A stretch of DNA of 64,000 nucleotides, taken from assembly GCF_018531495.1 (NCBI RefSeq), contig NZ_JAHDTI010000012.1:186001-250000 (forward strand), read 5' to 3'. The stretch is from Nonomuraea sediminis. GTDB taxonomy: Bacteria > Actinomycetota > Actinomycetes > Streptosporangiales > Streptosporangiaceae. The position numbers were made by a program, and so were the translations under genes. The notes beneath the pieces were generated by a model that saw only the letters and a list, made by a program, of their open reading frames with translations, ran no database searches and had not been told where the DNA came from. This document shows, piece after piece, positions 8,601 to 15,850 of this stretch; position 1 is the first letter of the stretch; every line of letters begins with the position of its first letter.

Positions 8601-10136
8601 CTGCCCGCGCCCGGCGGCGAAGAGCCCTCGCGCCCCTACCAGGCGCCAGGCAGCGCTGCCGAGCGGGTGCTCGCCGGGATCTTCTGCCAGGTGCTCGGCC
8701 TGCGCCGGGCCGGCGCCGACGACGACTTCTTCGAGCTGGGCGGCGACTCGATCCTCAGCCTCAACGTCGTCTCGGCCGCCCGCCGCGCCGGGCTACCCCT
8801 CTCGCCGCGCATGATCCTGGCCGGCCGTACGGTGGCCGGAGTGGCCCGGCAGGCCGACGCCTGCGCGAGCCCGCCGGGCCCCGCGACGGGCGGCGTGGCG
8901 TCGGGGACAGTCGTCCCGCTCGCGCCCGCCCAGCGTCGCTTCCTGGAACTCGATACCGATCACGCCGACTTCACCCAGTCGGTGCACCTCCTGGTCGACC
9001 CGCCCGCCGACCGGGAGCTGCTGGAACGGGCGCTGAACGCCGTCGTCGCCCACCACGACGCGCTGCGGCTGCGGCTGCGCGGTGACGGCCAGGCGGTGGC
9101 AGAGCGGGAGCACGCGCGGTTGCTCCGCGCTGTCGACGCCGACGACGCCGGCGGCGTCGAGGAGATGGTGCGGCACGCCGCCGAGGCGGGCAGGCGGCTG
9201 GATCCCGAGCACGGCCCGGTCTTCGGCGCGCTGCTGTTCCCCCGAACCGCTGGGCAGCCCGACGAGCTGGTGCTGCTCGCGCACCGGCTGGTCGTGGACG
9301 GCGTGTCCTGGCAGTTCCTGGTGGACGACCTGACCAGAGCCTACGTACGGCTGACCGCCGCCGAACCCGTCGACCTCCCACCCGCGAGCACCCCGTTCGC
9401 CGACTGGGCACGCAGGCTGGCCGCGTACGCCCGCTCCGACGAGGCCCTCCACCGGCTTCCCGCCCCCCGCCGCCGCCCCCTGCCCGTCGACCACCCGGAG
9501 GGCGAGAACACGGCGGCCTCCGCGGCGACCGAGCACGCGGCCCTCGACCTGCCCGCCCGTCCCGCCAGGATGCGGGACCTGCTGCTCGCGGCGCTCGCGG
9601 TGACCCTGTCCGGCTGGTCGGGCGACGACGGCGCGCTGGTGGAGCTGGAATCGCACGGCAGGGAGGACCTGTTCGACGACGTGGACTTGTCCAGGACCGT
9701 CGGCTACTTCACCACCTACTACCCGCTTGACCTGCCCCTGCCGCCCGGCTGCGATCCGGCCGCCGCGCTGGAGGCCGTCACCGCGCGGCTGGGCGAGGCG
9801 CCGCTCGACGGGGTCGCCTACGCGGCCGTGCGGTACTCGCGCGGCGACGAGCACGCCAAACGGCTCGCCCGCCTGCCCGCCCCGCAGGTCTGCCTGAACT
9901 ACCTGGGTCGCAGGGACGCCCACCCAGGCCGGGGCGGCCCCTTCGTCCCGGCCACCGGCCGGATCACCCCCGCCGCGAGCGACACCGGCACCCGGCCCCA
10001 CCTGCTCGAGGTGAACGCCTCCGAGTACGCCGGCCGCCTGGACGTCGCCCTGACCTACTCAACCGCCATCCACACCGAGCGGACCGCGCGGCGCCTGCTG
10101 GCGGACCTGCTCGCCAACCTCAGGAGCCTGCTGTGA
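2613..10136 (+). CDS. Non-ribosomal peptide synthetase, C-A-T-C-A-T-E (2507 aa)
   Basis: I chose the ATG at 2613 because it overlaps the previous stop and has a GAGGAGG-type site about 10 nt upstream. Domains in approximate residues: C 25-480 (H173-H174, HHIACDDW), A 490-990, T with Ser1023 (GGDSL), C 1085-1520, A 1530-2010, T with Ser2046 (GGDSI), E 2100-2507. By-eye pocket codes are D-L-T-K-V-G-E-V-A and D-L-T-K-V-G-E-V-G, both close to published Asn codes. The second C domain has CHAVLEG instead of HHxxxDG (Cys1228, His1229, Glu1233). The E domain has HRLVVDG, so the second, catalytic His is Arg2225; Glu2346 of the ESHGRE motif and the NYLG motif remain. There is no thioesterase domain. 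The product would add two Asn-like residues, the second of uncertain stereochemistry. Confidence 0.97.
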   Translation: MTSNTDLRAEIIRRRLTGRARTGSRAVTHAIPRADRNAPLPLSFGQERMWLLHQLDPASPAYLVPLVLRLRGALDVAALRQAVDQVVARHEILRTRYPQPTQQPQAPVQVIDPHAPVELPVTDLSHLPGAEERALEQAEQDAARPIDLAAEHPCRVRLYRTGRDAHLLVIVLHHIACDDWSLGVLWQELGELYRAAVAGEPADLEPLPTQYADYAAWQRARMSGELLERRLEYWRGRLDGLRPVELPTDRPRPHTRDQAGDRHPFQVPAELTLRLREVARRHDTTLYVVLLTAFQALLARHTGTPDVAVGSAVGGRTRREEQGLIGFLLDTVVMRAAWSGDPAFADLLRDNRSAVLDALEHRDVPVQRLTELDRNRSASRSALFQVMFDLLEEPPHEVRLPGLVAEPVDLASTVAKYDLTLQLAELPGGALYGAVEYATALFDRDTADRLARRYLRLLEHVADAPDTRVGDLDLLDEAERRRLLRRPPAAPVVETPSEAVARWAAATPDAPAVVSGGVAVSFAELDRRANRIARRLRELGAGPESCVGVCLGRGPDLLPALLGVWRAGAAYVPLDPSHPPARLADVLSRSGARLVVTDSPGGHGTRAVDPAEAAELSGEPLDVSVDPDSLAYTVYTSGSTGRPKGVLVSHAGLRAYLSWAKERYAGAGHGAPLLSSPAFDLAVTSLYVPLVTGAPVRMLPEGLPPGRLGAELAAAGPYDFVKLTPGHLELLVRQLGPEQAAGLCGTLVVGGEAFPTRLYESWRELAGDGARVVNEYGPTEITVANAAHTAAPTPAATLPIGGPAPGTTAYVLDEAGKLAPVGVVGEIHVGGAQVARGYRDLAAASAQRFVPDPFGPPGSRLYRTGDLGRVLPGGELEFIGRADDQVKIAGYRIEPGEVEQCLREAPDVAAAVVIARDGRLIAYVVPEPGQRSPADLREHLSRRLPPYLVPAVVVPIEAIPLTANGKTDHAALPSPDRDDLLPGAAPAELASELHVTVAAAWGQVLGLAEVGADDNFFDLGGDSLRAVALVGALRAAELDLAVQDVFEHPTVDALCELLGTRTGRAAAHAGARPFELVAPQDADRLPGGLTDAYPLSLVQAGMVYEMLADGAANNYHNTTTFTVRDGHPFSAAAFRAAAATVVARHEALRTAIDVTSYSTPMQLVHEHAELRVDVRDARHVPEPERAALIEGVMTRERATLFDLGRPSLLRAVVHVWDGESWALTVSECHAVLEGWSYNVMLMELLDCYRQLAAGRAADLPDLPEVRFADFVKAEQEALDSPEDQAFWQGVVERYPPLALPAAWAGGPGEDGRPYKVEVLFDDLADQLAELAEGSGVPLKSVLHAAHLKVMSMLTDQEAFSSGLVCDARPEVLGADRVLGMYLNTVPFGFGLSAQTWRRLVEDVFAREIELWPYRRLPVPAIQRELAGGRRLNEVMFNYLDFRMIDFDRVGAGTLDDSPNEFPLSVTVFKLGTVDLTIHPRLISRANGARLGRMYRLVLEAMCADPDGDALAPCLPEEELDPRCNATARDLGEGLLPDLFEARAAAEPTATALVTAEGERVTYAEVDARANAVAWHLRSLGAGRGDFVGIHAELGADLVAGLMGIVKSGAAYVPLDPANPPERNAAALDDSGARVVLTRDVVAGLAPVRSRPPRETHPDDVVYAIFTSGSTGRPKGVMVTHGGLANYLLWAARAYRAGSGCGAPMLGSAAFDLSVTNLLVPLVAGRAVTMIPEPTDAAALAGLLRGGERFSLLKLTPAHLDLLCAELDGERIESVGCLVVGGEALKSSTVQAWRRIAPRCRIVNEYGPTETVVGCSVHEWDPADGTGALPIGRPIANMRLHVLDRALAPVPVGARGELCVAGPGVARGYAGRPAATAERFVPDPYGPPGSRLYRTGDVAVRREDGALDYLGRSDEQVKIRGYRVEPGEVEQRLLELPGVTGAVVVARDGRLVAYVVGDHHSLREELSRRLPPYLIPATFVPLAALPVGPGGKVDRRQLPAPGGEEPSRPYQAPGSAAERVLAGIFCQVLGLRRAGADDDFFELGGDSILSLNVVSAARRAGLPLSPRMILAGRTVAGVARQADACASPPGPATGGVASGTVVPLAPAQRRFLELDTDHADFTQSVHLLVDPPADRELLERALNAVVAHHDALRLRLRGDGQAVAEREHARLLRAVDADDAGGVEEMVRHAAEAGRRLDPEHGPVFGALLFPRTAGQPDELVLLAHRLVVDGVSWQFLVDDLTRAYVRLTAAEPVDLPPASTPFADWARRLAAYARSDEALHRLPAPRRRPLPVDHPEGENTAASAATEHAALDLPARPARMRDLLLAALAVTLSGWSGDDGALVELESHGREDLFDDVDLSRTVGYFTTYYPLDLPLPPGCDPAAALEAVTARLGEAPLDGVAYAAVRYSRGDEHAKRLARLPAPQVCLNYLGRRDAHPGRGGPFVPATGRITPAASDTGTRPHLLEVNASEYAGRLDVALTYSTAIHTERTARRLLADLLANLRSLL

Positions 10137-11719
10137 ACGCCGAACCTCGCTTCGTCAGACCCAACGTCAGGATCGAGGGACTGATCGACTCCTTCGTCGC
10201 CTGGCTGCACGTGGCCGCGCCGGTGACCGGCGCGATGAACCTGGCCAACCTCCACCTGCCGATGCTGGACTCCTTCGTTGCCCAGCCGGAGGTGCACGCC
10301 GCCGCCGTGGCCAACCCCAAGATGAAGGGCGGATTCTTCCTCAACGTGGACGTCTCCCGGGTGGAGGAGGTGCGTCGCCTGCGCGACGCCATCGCCAGGG
10401 ACAACCGGGCCACGCTCGACTTCGCCGGGGCCGTCAAGCAGGCCGACGAGCTGCTGCGCGCCCAGGCCACGGGCTACGACCTCAGCCCGCTCTACGCCCA
10501 GCTGCCGCCCGCGCTGCGCGGCTACGTGGAGCTCGTCTACGACATGGGCAACAACCCGCAGCTGCGCTTCATGGAGAGCCTGCTCTACCGCAGCCTCCAC
10601 TACCGACCGGAGCGGCAGTCGGTGGAGCTGTCGATCGACGACGGGAGCGAGCCGCCCTTCGTGCTGAGCACGCCCCGCCTGCCCGCGCCTGGCCACCTCC
10701 GGCTCGACGTGCCGCTCGCCCATCCGGGGATCGACCGCCTGTTCGCCTCCAGGACGCGGCCCGTACCGCTCGGGGAGCTGCGCGAGGCGCTCGGCGTCGG
10801 CGACGACGCGGCCGCCGCGGGCCTCGACGCCCTGCTCACCGCCGACTACGCGCCGCCCGCCGACCGGCACGTCGAGAGCGGCGGCCGGATCCGCTACTTC
10901 GGGCACGCCTGCCTGGTCATGCAGAGCCCGACTGCCACGATCATGGTCGACCCGTTCGTCAGCTCCGACACCGGCGCCGGCGACCGGTTCACCTACGAGG
11001 ACCTGCCCGATCGCATCGACTACGCGCTGATCACCCACGGTCACCAGGACCACGTCGTACTCGAGACGCTGCTGCAGATCCGGCACAAGGTCGGCACCGT
11101 GGTGGTGCCGCGCAGCGGCGGCGGCCACCGGCAGGACCCCTCGATCCGGCTCCTGCTCGAGCACTTCGGGTTCCCCGTCATCGAGGTGGACGACTTCGAC
11201 GAGCTACCCTTCGACGGCGGATCCATCGTGGCCACGCCGTTCCTCGGCGAGCACTGCGACCTCGACATCCGGGCGAAGTCCACCTACTGGGTGCGCATCG
11301 CGGACCGGAGCGTCTTCGTCGGCGCCGACTCCTCCGGGCTGGAGGCAGAGCTCTACGGCGACATCAGCAAGGCGCTCGGGCCCGCCGACCACGCCTTCAT
11401 CGGCATGGAGTGCGACGGAGCGCCCCTGACCTGGCTCTACAGCCCCCTGTTCACCTGCCCGGTGCCCAGGAAGATGGCGCTGACCAGGAAACTGTCGGGC
11501 TCCGACGCGGCCCAGGCCCTCGACATCGTCGACCGCCTGCAGGCCGGCCACGCCTACGTGTACGCCATGGGGCAGGAACCGTGGCTCCAGCACATCATGG
11601 CCACCAGCTACACGCCGGAGTCCTACCAGCTCAAGCAGGTCGCCGAGTTCCTCAAGGGCTGCCAGGCCCGTGGCGTGCCCGCCGAGCACCTGCTGACCAG
11701 GCGGGAGGTGCGCTGGTGA
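10133..11719 (+). CDS. CmlA-like diiron beta-hydroxylase (metallo-beta-lactamase fold, 528 aa)
   Basis: The GTG start overlaps the NRPS stop (GTGA). The C-terminal half is a metallo-beta-lactamase fold with HGHQDH at residues 302-307 and further candidate metal ligands Glu373 (GEH), Asp399 (VGADSSG) and His487. The N-terminal half of about 240 residues resembles the docking/dimer region of CmlA, including the GYVELVYDM and ESLLYRS segments. Length and layout match CmlA, the chloramphenicol-pathway enzyme that uses a diiron centre to beta-hydroxylate an aminoacyl group held on a carrier protein. By analogy this enzyme should hydroxylate the beta carbon of a residue bound to one of the T domains here. 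Which residue (an Asn-type one, or that of the free A-T protein) cannot be told. A plain hydrolase is less likely given the N-terminal domain. Confidence 0.82.
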   Translation: MNAEPRFVRPNVRIEGLIDSFVAWLHVAAPVTGAMNLANLHLPMLDSFVAQPEVHAAAVANPKMKGGFFLNVDVSRVEEVRRLRDAIARDNRATLDFAGAVKQADELLRAQATGYDLSPLYAQLPPALRGYVELVYDMGNNPQLRFMESLLYRSLHYRPERQSVELSIDDGSEPPFVLSTPRLPAPGHLRLDVPLAHPGIDRLFASRTRPVPLGELREALGVGDDAAAAGLDALLTADYAPPADRHVESGGRIRYFGHACLVMQSPTATIMVDPFVSSDTGAGDRFTYEDLPDRIDYALITHGHQDHVVLETLLQIRHKVGTVVVPRSGGGHRQDPSIRLLLEHFGFPVIEVDDFDELPFDGGSIVATPFLGEHCDLDIRAKSTYWVRIADRSVFVGADSSGLEAELYGDISKALGPADHAFIGMECDGAPLTWLYSPLFTCPVPRKMALTRKLSGSDAAQALDIVDRLQAGHAYVYAMGQEPWLQHIMATSYTPESYQLKQVAEFLKGCQARGVPAEHLLTRREVRW

Positions 11720-14091
11720 ACCGGGTACGCGTGCTGCTCGACACCGGGCCCAGCGCCGCGGAGGTGCGCCGAATCGAGCGGGCCTTCGCCGAGGTCGGGA
11801 TGGAGGCCGTGGCCGAGGGCCACTCCTACGGCGGCCCGCCCCCCACCTCCGCCTTCCTCATCGTGGTCAACGCCTGCCTCAGCCCCTTCCTGGCCGCCTT
11901 CGCCGCGGGACCGGGCGCGCCCGGGCTGGCGGGCGTCGTCCAGACGCTGCTCGACATGCGCGCCGACGAGCGGACCTGGGGCAAGCGCCACGGTGTGCGC
12001 CTGGAGGACTCGCGCACAGGGCTGGCCGTGGCGCTGCCGCCCGGCGTGCCGCCCGCCGCCTACGAGGCACTGCTCGAGGCGGACCTGGGCGACCTCGACC
12101 GAGCCACCCCCGCCGCCCTGCTGGATTGGGACGCCCTGCTCGGCCGCTGGAGCGCCCGGCTCACCACCGCGGTCGAGCCCATCTCCCGCCGGCTGCCGGT
12201 CAGGCGCCGCGTCGGCGGGCCCGCCATCAGACAGCTCAGCGAGGCCGAGCTCGGGCGGCTGTGGCGGCTGGTGAGCCGGCCGCCGGGCTCGGCGGTCACC
12301 TGGCAGCGCGCCAAGGTCGTCATGCTCGCGGCCACGGGCTGGAACGCCGCCTCGATCAGCCAGCGCGTCCTCATGAGCGAACGCCGGGTGCGCGCCGTCA
12401 TCGCCAACTTCAACCGGGACGGCTTCGACTCGCTGGCCCCCGGATACGACCGCGGCGACCCGGTGGAGCCCAGCGTGGAGGAGGAACGCGAGGCGCTGCG
12501 CGTGCTCGCGCGCCCGCCCGCCGAGTTCGGCCTGGACCAGCCCGAGTGGACGCGCGGCGCGCTCACCCAGCTCCTGGTGTCCAACGGCGTCGTGGAGGAC
12601 GCCGACCCCGCCCTGATCGCCTCGCTCATCCGCCCGGCGATACCGCCGCGAAAGAGGCGTGACAGGGCCGCGCCGGAGCATCGAGGTGATCAAGCGGGAC
12701 CCGGCTTCCGAGGAGGACCGATGACCCAGACGCCGACGGTCCAGGACATCCTGCAGACGCTCCTGGAGAACGAGCACCAAGCCCGCCGCACGCTGAACCT
12801 GGTGCCCTCGGAGAACGCCATGTCCGGCCTGGCCAAGCTGCCGCTGCTGCTTGACACCTACCACCGCTACTTCTTCAATGAGGAGCTCAGCGACGAGCGC
12901 TGGCACTTCCGCGGCGCGGCCCTGGCCGCCGACGTCGAGACCGCCGTCACGCTGCCGCTGCTGCGCGAGCTCGCCGACGCCCCGCACGTCTCGGTCCGGC
13001 CGCTGAGCGGGCTGAACGCGATGACAGTGGTCCTCGCCGCGCTCGGCGGGCCGCCGGGTTCGACGGTGGTCACGGTCGACCAGGGCAACGGCGGCCACTA
13101 CGCCACCCCGGACATCGCCGGACGCCTCGGCCAGCGGGTGGCCACGATCGGCGGGCCCGACCCGCACACGATCGACTACCGCGCCGCGGCCCGCCTGGTC
13201 GCCGAGCGGCGGCCCGGCCTGATCTACGTCGACCAGTCCAACTGCCTGTTCCCGCTGGACGTGGCCGAGCTCGTCAGGCACGTGCGCGAGGTGGACGAGG
13301 ACGTGGTCGTGCACGTGGACGTCAGCCACTGGATGGGGCTGGTGCTCGGCAGGGCCTTCCCCAACCCGCTCGACTGCGGCGCCGACAGCTTCGGCGGGTC
13401 CACCCACAAGACCTTCCCAGGGCCGCAGAAGGCGGTCTTCTGCACCAGGCGCGACGACCTCGCCGAGCGGTTCGGGCAGGCGCAGGACTACCTGATCAGC
13501 AGCCACCACTTCGGCGCGACGCTCAGCCTCGGGCTCGCGCTGGTGGAGTTCCGCGACTTCGGCGGGCCCGGCTACGCGCGAGCCGTACTGGACAACACCC
13601 GGCGCTTCGCGAGGAACCTGCACGAGCGCGGGCTGCCCGTGGAGGCGGCCGGGCGCGGGTTCACCGCCGGGCACCAGATCTGGCTCGATACCCAGGCCGT
13701 CGGCCTGCCCGCCCGGGTGGCGGCGGACCGGCTCTACGCCGCCGGGCTGCGGGTCAACTTCCAGGACCTGCCCGGGATCGCGCACCAGGCGCTCCGCGTC
13801 GGCCTGAACGAGCCCACCTACCGCGGGCTGCGCGGCGGCGACATGGACGAGCTCGCCGGCATCTTCGCCGACGCCGTGCGGGCCGAGCGCTCACCGGGCG
13901 AGCTGGCGGCGCGGACCGCGCGGCTGCGGGCCGCGCGCCGGTCGAGCCCGGCCTTCCCGGTGGAGTCCGACCCGCTGGCCGAGACCGCGCTGCGGCTGTG
14001 CCTGGGCGCGCTCCTCGACCGCTCGCCGACGGACGTCGGCGCGGCACTCGACTCGCTCACCGGCGCCGGCGTCCCGGCGCTGGCCGACTAG
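11716..14091 (+). CDS. Continuous ORF: IS630-type HTH region joined to SHMT-like PLP enzyme
   Basis: A GTG overlapping the hydroxylase stop opens a frame that runs without a stop to 14091 (791 aa). Residues 1 to about 170 match nothing I know. About 175-315 resembles the N-terminal helix-turn-helix of IS630-family transposases (WQRAKVVMLA, then ISQRVLMSERRVRAVI, FNRDGFDSLAP), but no DDE catalytic domain follows. A charged, Arg-rich linker (about 315-335) leads straight into the hydroxymethyltransferase-like domain. Either this is a true fusion, or the SHMT-like protein starts separately at 12721, where a strong ribosome binding site sits, and the upstream part is read through into it. The first half may be a DNA-binding protein domesticated from a transposase; that is inference. 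Confidence 0.7.
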   Translation: MNRVRVLLDTGPSAAEVRRIERAFAEVGMEAVAEGHSYGGPPPTSAFLIVVNACLSPFLAAFAAGPGAPGLAGVVQTLLDMRADERTWGKRHGVRLEDSRTGLAVALPPGVPPAAYEALLEADLGDLDRATPAALLDWDALLGRWSARLTTAVEPISRRLPVRRRVGGPAIRQLSEAELGRLWRLVSRPPGSAVTWQRAKVVMLAATGWNAASISQRVLMSERRVRAVIANFNRDGFDSLAPGYDRGDPVEPSVEEEREALRVLARPPAEFGLDQPEWTRGALTQLLVSNGVVEDADPALIASLIRPAIPPRKRRDRAAPEHRGDQAGPGFRGGPMTQTPTVQDILQTLLENEHQARRTLNLVPSENAMSGLAKLPLLLDTYHRYFFNEELSDERWHFRGAALAADVETAVTLPLLRELADAPHVSVRPLSGLNAMTVVLAALGGPPGSTVVTVDQGNGGHYATPDIAGRLGQRVATIGGPDPHTIDYRAAARLVAERRPGLIYVDQSNCLFPLDVAELVRHVREVDEDVVVHVDVSHWMGLVLGRAFPNPLDCGADSFGGSTHKTFPGPQKAVFCTRRDDLAERFGQAQDYLISSHHFGATLSLGLALVEFRDFGGPGYARAVLDNTRRFARNLHERGLPVEAAGRGFTAGHQIWLDTQAVGLPARVAADRLYAAGLRVNFQDLPGIAHQALRVGLNEPTYRGLRGGDMDELAGIFADAVRAERSPGELAARTARLRAARRSSPAFPVESDPLAETALRLCLGALLDRSPTDVGAALDSLTGAGVPALAD
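12710..12716 (+). promoter_or_regulatory. Strong internal ribosome binding site for the SHMT-like domain
   Basis: GAGGAGG lies 4 nt before the in-frame ATG at 12721, inside the longer ORF. It argues that at least part of the SHMT-like protein is made as a separate polypeptide of 456 residues. Confidence 0.6.
12721..14091 (+). CDS. Serine/glycine hydroxymethyltransferase-like PLP enzyme (alternative separate start)
   Basis: This is the C-terminal half of the longer ORF, read from the ATG that has its own Shine-Dalgarno sequence. The N-terminal LNLVPSEN and RYFFNEELSDERW segments and the PLP-lysine motif STHKTFPGPQ (Lys230 from this start) identify the SHMT fold. Family members transfer a hydroxymethyl group between serine and glycine via tetrahydrofolate. 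Relatives in peptide clusters make alpha-methylserine or act as threonine aldolase/transaldolase-type enzymes. In this operon it most likely makes or alters an unusual amino acid for the NRPS rather than serving housekeeping one-carbon metabolism. Its substrate cannot be read from the sequence. Confidence 0.85.
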   Translation: MTQTPTVQDILQTLLENEHQARRTLNLVPSENAMSGLAKLPLLLDTYHRYFFNEELSDERWHFRGAALAADVETAVTLPLLRELADAPHVSVRPLSGLNAMTVVLAALGGPPGSTVVTVDQGNGGHYATPDIAGRLGQRVATIGGPDPHTIDYRAAARLVAERRPGLIYVDQSNCLFPLDVAELVRHVREVDEDVVVHVDVSHWMGLVLGRAFPNPLDCGADSFGGSTHKTFPGPQKAVFCTRRDDLAERFGQAQDYLISSHHFGATLSLGLALVEFRDFGGPGYARAVLDNTRRFARNLHERGLPVEAAGRGFTAGHQIWLDTQAVGLPARVAADRLYAAGLRVNFQDLPGIAHQALRVGLNEPTYRGLRGGDMDELAGIFADAVRAERSPGELAARTARLRAARRSSPAFPVESDPLAETALRLCLGALLDRSPTDVGAALDSLTGAGVPALAD

Positions 14092-14101
14092 GAGAGCAGA
14101 C

Positions 14102-15142
14102 ATGTCCCCATCCACCCGGCCGCTGCCGCAGGGCGGTGACCTGCGCGACCTCCCGCCGGGCCGCGACTACCTCGACCTGAGCACCTGCGCCAATCGGTAC
14201 GGCCCGCCCCCCGCCGTCGCGGCGGCACTGCGCGATCTCGATCCTCGCGCCCTGCTCCCGCACCCGTACGAGGCGGAGGCCAGGTTCGTCGCGGCCTACG
14301 CCGCCTACCTCGGGCTGCCGGAGGGCGAGCTGGTGGCTGGGCGCGGGATCTCGGAGTTCATCCGGCTGCTCGCGGCCGTCGTGCCCGCCGATGAGGCCGT
14401 GGTGATCACCCCCGACTACACCGACACCGTCGCCTCCTTCCGCCGCCACCTCGCGCCCGCCGGGACCGAGACGGCCCGCACCCGGCTCGACCGGGTCGCC
14501 GAGGCGATGCGCCGCTTCCGATACGTGGTGCTGTCCAACCCCAACAACCCGCTCGGGCTGCACCTGCCGCGCGGCGAGCTGGCCGCGATCTGCGCGGCCA
14601 ACCCCGGCTCGACCCTGGTCGTGGACGAGGCCTACATCGACTTCACCGCGGCAGGCCTGGAGGCCTCGATGAGCCGCGCCGGGGTGGGGAACGTGGCGGT
14701 GCTGCTGTCGCCGAACAAGCTGTTCGGCATCGCCGGCACCCGCACCGGCGCGCTGTGGACGGCCGACGCCCGGCTACGTGAGCTCCTCCGAACCCAGCGC
14801 CCGAACTGGCCGATCTCCTACCTGGACTCCCTCGTCGCCTGCGCCGCCGTCGGCTCGGCGGGCTGGGCCGCGACCACCCGGGCGCGGCTGCTCGCCACCG
14901 CCTCGCGAATGGAGGCACTGCTGGCCCCGTGGCACGAGAACGTCGTCACGGGCGTGCCCGTCCACTACCGCTTCGTCGCCACCCGGGAACCCGAGCGGCT
15001 GCGCGGCCTGCTCGCCGGCGCCGGCATCGCGGTGCGCGCCTTCTCCACAACCGACCCGCACCGCATGCCCGGGCTGCGGATCACCGCGCCGCGCGAGGCC
15101 GAGTTCGCAGCGCTCGCCCAGGCCATCGGGGAGCTGCCATGA
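14102..15142 (+). CDS. Class I/II PLP aminotransferase, HisC/CobD-like (346 aa)
   Basis: The start is the ATG at 14102, about 10 nt after a GGAGAG sequence. Fold-type I motifs are present: SNPNNPLG for PLP and substrate binding, DEAYIDF with the pyridine-N-binding Asp, and the Schiff-base lysine in SPNKLFG (Lys206). The short length and N-terminal layout fit histidinol-phosphate aminotransferase or threonine-phosphate decarboxylase relatives. In natural-product clusters such proteins also make cyclic arginine derivatives or transaminate precursor amino acids, so it probably helps make a non-proteinogenic building block together with the SHMT-like enzyme. Transamination versus decarboxylation is not decidable from sequence alone. 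Its stop overlaps the next start (ATGA). Confidence 0.88.
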   Translation: MSPSTRPLPQGGDLRDLPPGRDYLDLSTCANRYGPPPAVAAALRDLDPRALLPHPYEAEARFVAAYAAYLGLPEGELVAGRGISEFIRLLAAVVPADEAVVITPDYTDTVASFRRHLAPAGTETARTRLDRVAEAMRRFRYVVLSNPNNPLGLHLPRGELAAICAANPGSTLVVDEAYIDFTAAGLEASMSRAGVGNVAVLLSPNKLFGIAGTRTGALWTADARLRELLRTQRPNWPISYLDSLVACAAVGSAGWAATTRARLLATASRMEALLAPWHENVVTGVPVHYRFVATREPERLRGLLAGAGIAVRAFSTTDPHRMPGLRITAPREAEFAALAQAIGELP

Positions 15143-15840
15143 GGCCGCGCATCGGCATCACCGGCTACTCGGTGCGCGCCGCCTGGGGCGTCTGGGACGT
15201 GCCCGCCGCCCTCGTCCCGGCCGGTTACGTCCGCGCCGTCTCGGCCGCCGGCGGCTGCCCGGTCATCCTCCCGCTGGAGGCCGCTGGGCCCGACGCCCTG
15301 TCGTGCGTCGACGGCCTGATCCTGTCCGGCGGCCCCGACATCGCCCCCGCCCGCTACGGCCAGGCCGTACACCCCGAGACCAGATCCCAGCCCGAGCGGG
15401 ACGAGGCCGAAGCGCTCCTGCTCCGCCTCGCGGCCGACGCCGACCTGCCGGTGCTGGCCGTCTGCCGCGGCATGCAGCTGTTGGTGGTGGAGAACGGCGG
15501 GCGGCTGCACCAGCACCTGCCCGACGTGCTCGGCACCACCATCCACATGCCCAGACCCGGCTCGTACGGCAGGCCACGCGCCACCCTCGTCCCCGGCAGC
15601 CGCACCGTCGGCCTCCTGGGCACGCATGTCACCCTCGCCTGCCACCACCACCAGGGCGTGGCAGACCCCGGACGGCTGCGCGTCACGGCCACCACGGCCG
15701 ACGGCCTGCCGGAAGCCGTGGAGGACCCGGGCCGTCGCTTCGCCGTCGGCGTGCAGTGGCACCCGGAGGAGACCAATGACCCCCGCCTGTTCCAGGGGCT
15801 CGTCGCGGCCAGCGCCGCCGTGCCCGCCCTGACCTCTTAG
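15139..15840 (+). CDS. Class I glutamine amidotransferase-like gamma-glutamyl hydrolase (peptidase C26, 233 aa)
   Basis: The ATG overlaps the aminotransferase stop, which sets the start. The triad is visible: nucleophile Cys112 in VCRGMQLL, and His208 and Glu210 in GVQWHPEE. ILSGGPDIAP is the oxyanion-strand region of PuuD-type enzymes. PuuD hydrolyses gamma-glutamyl-GABA, and in aminoglycoside pathways relatives remove a gamma-glutamyl protecting group. A similar de-protection, or amide hydrolysis on a pathway intermediate, is plausible here, but no gamma-glutamyl ligase is present in the window. The family is clear and the substrate is inferred. Confidence 0.85.
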   Translation: MRPRIGITGYSVRAAWGVWDVPAALVPAGYVRAVSAAGGCPVILPLEAAGPDALSCVDGLILSGGPDIAPARYGQAVHPETRSQPERDEAEALLLRLAADADLPVLAVCRGMQLLVVENGGRLHQHLPDVLGTTIHMPRPGSYGRPRATLVPGSRTVGLLGTHVTLACHHHQGVADPGRLRVTATTADGLPEAVEDPGRRFAVGVQWHPEETNDPRLFQGLVAASAAVPALTS

Positions 15841-15850
15841 AAGGAGGACC

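Noticed and set aside
11623..13785. 720-codon minus-strand open frame
   Set aside because: Opposite the SHMT-like and helix-turn-helix coding region, without motifs or ribosome binding site.
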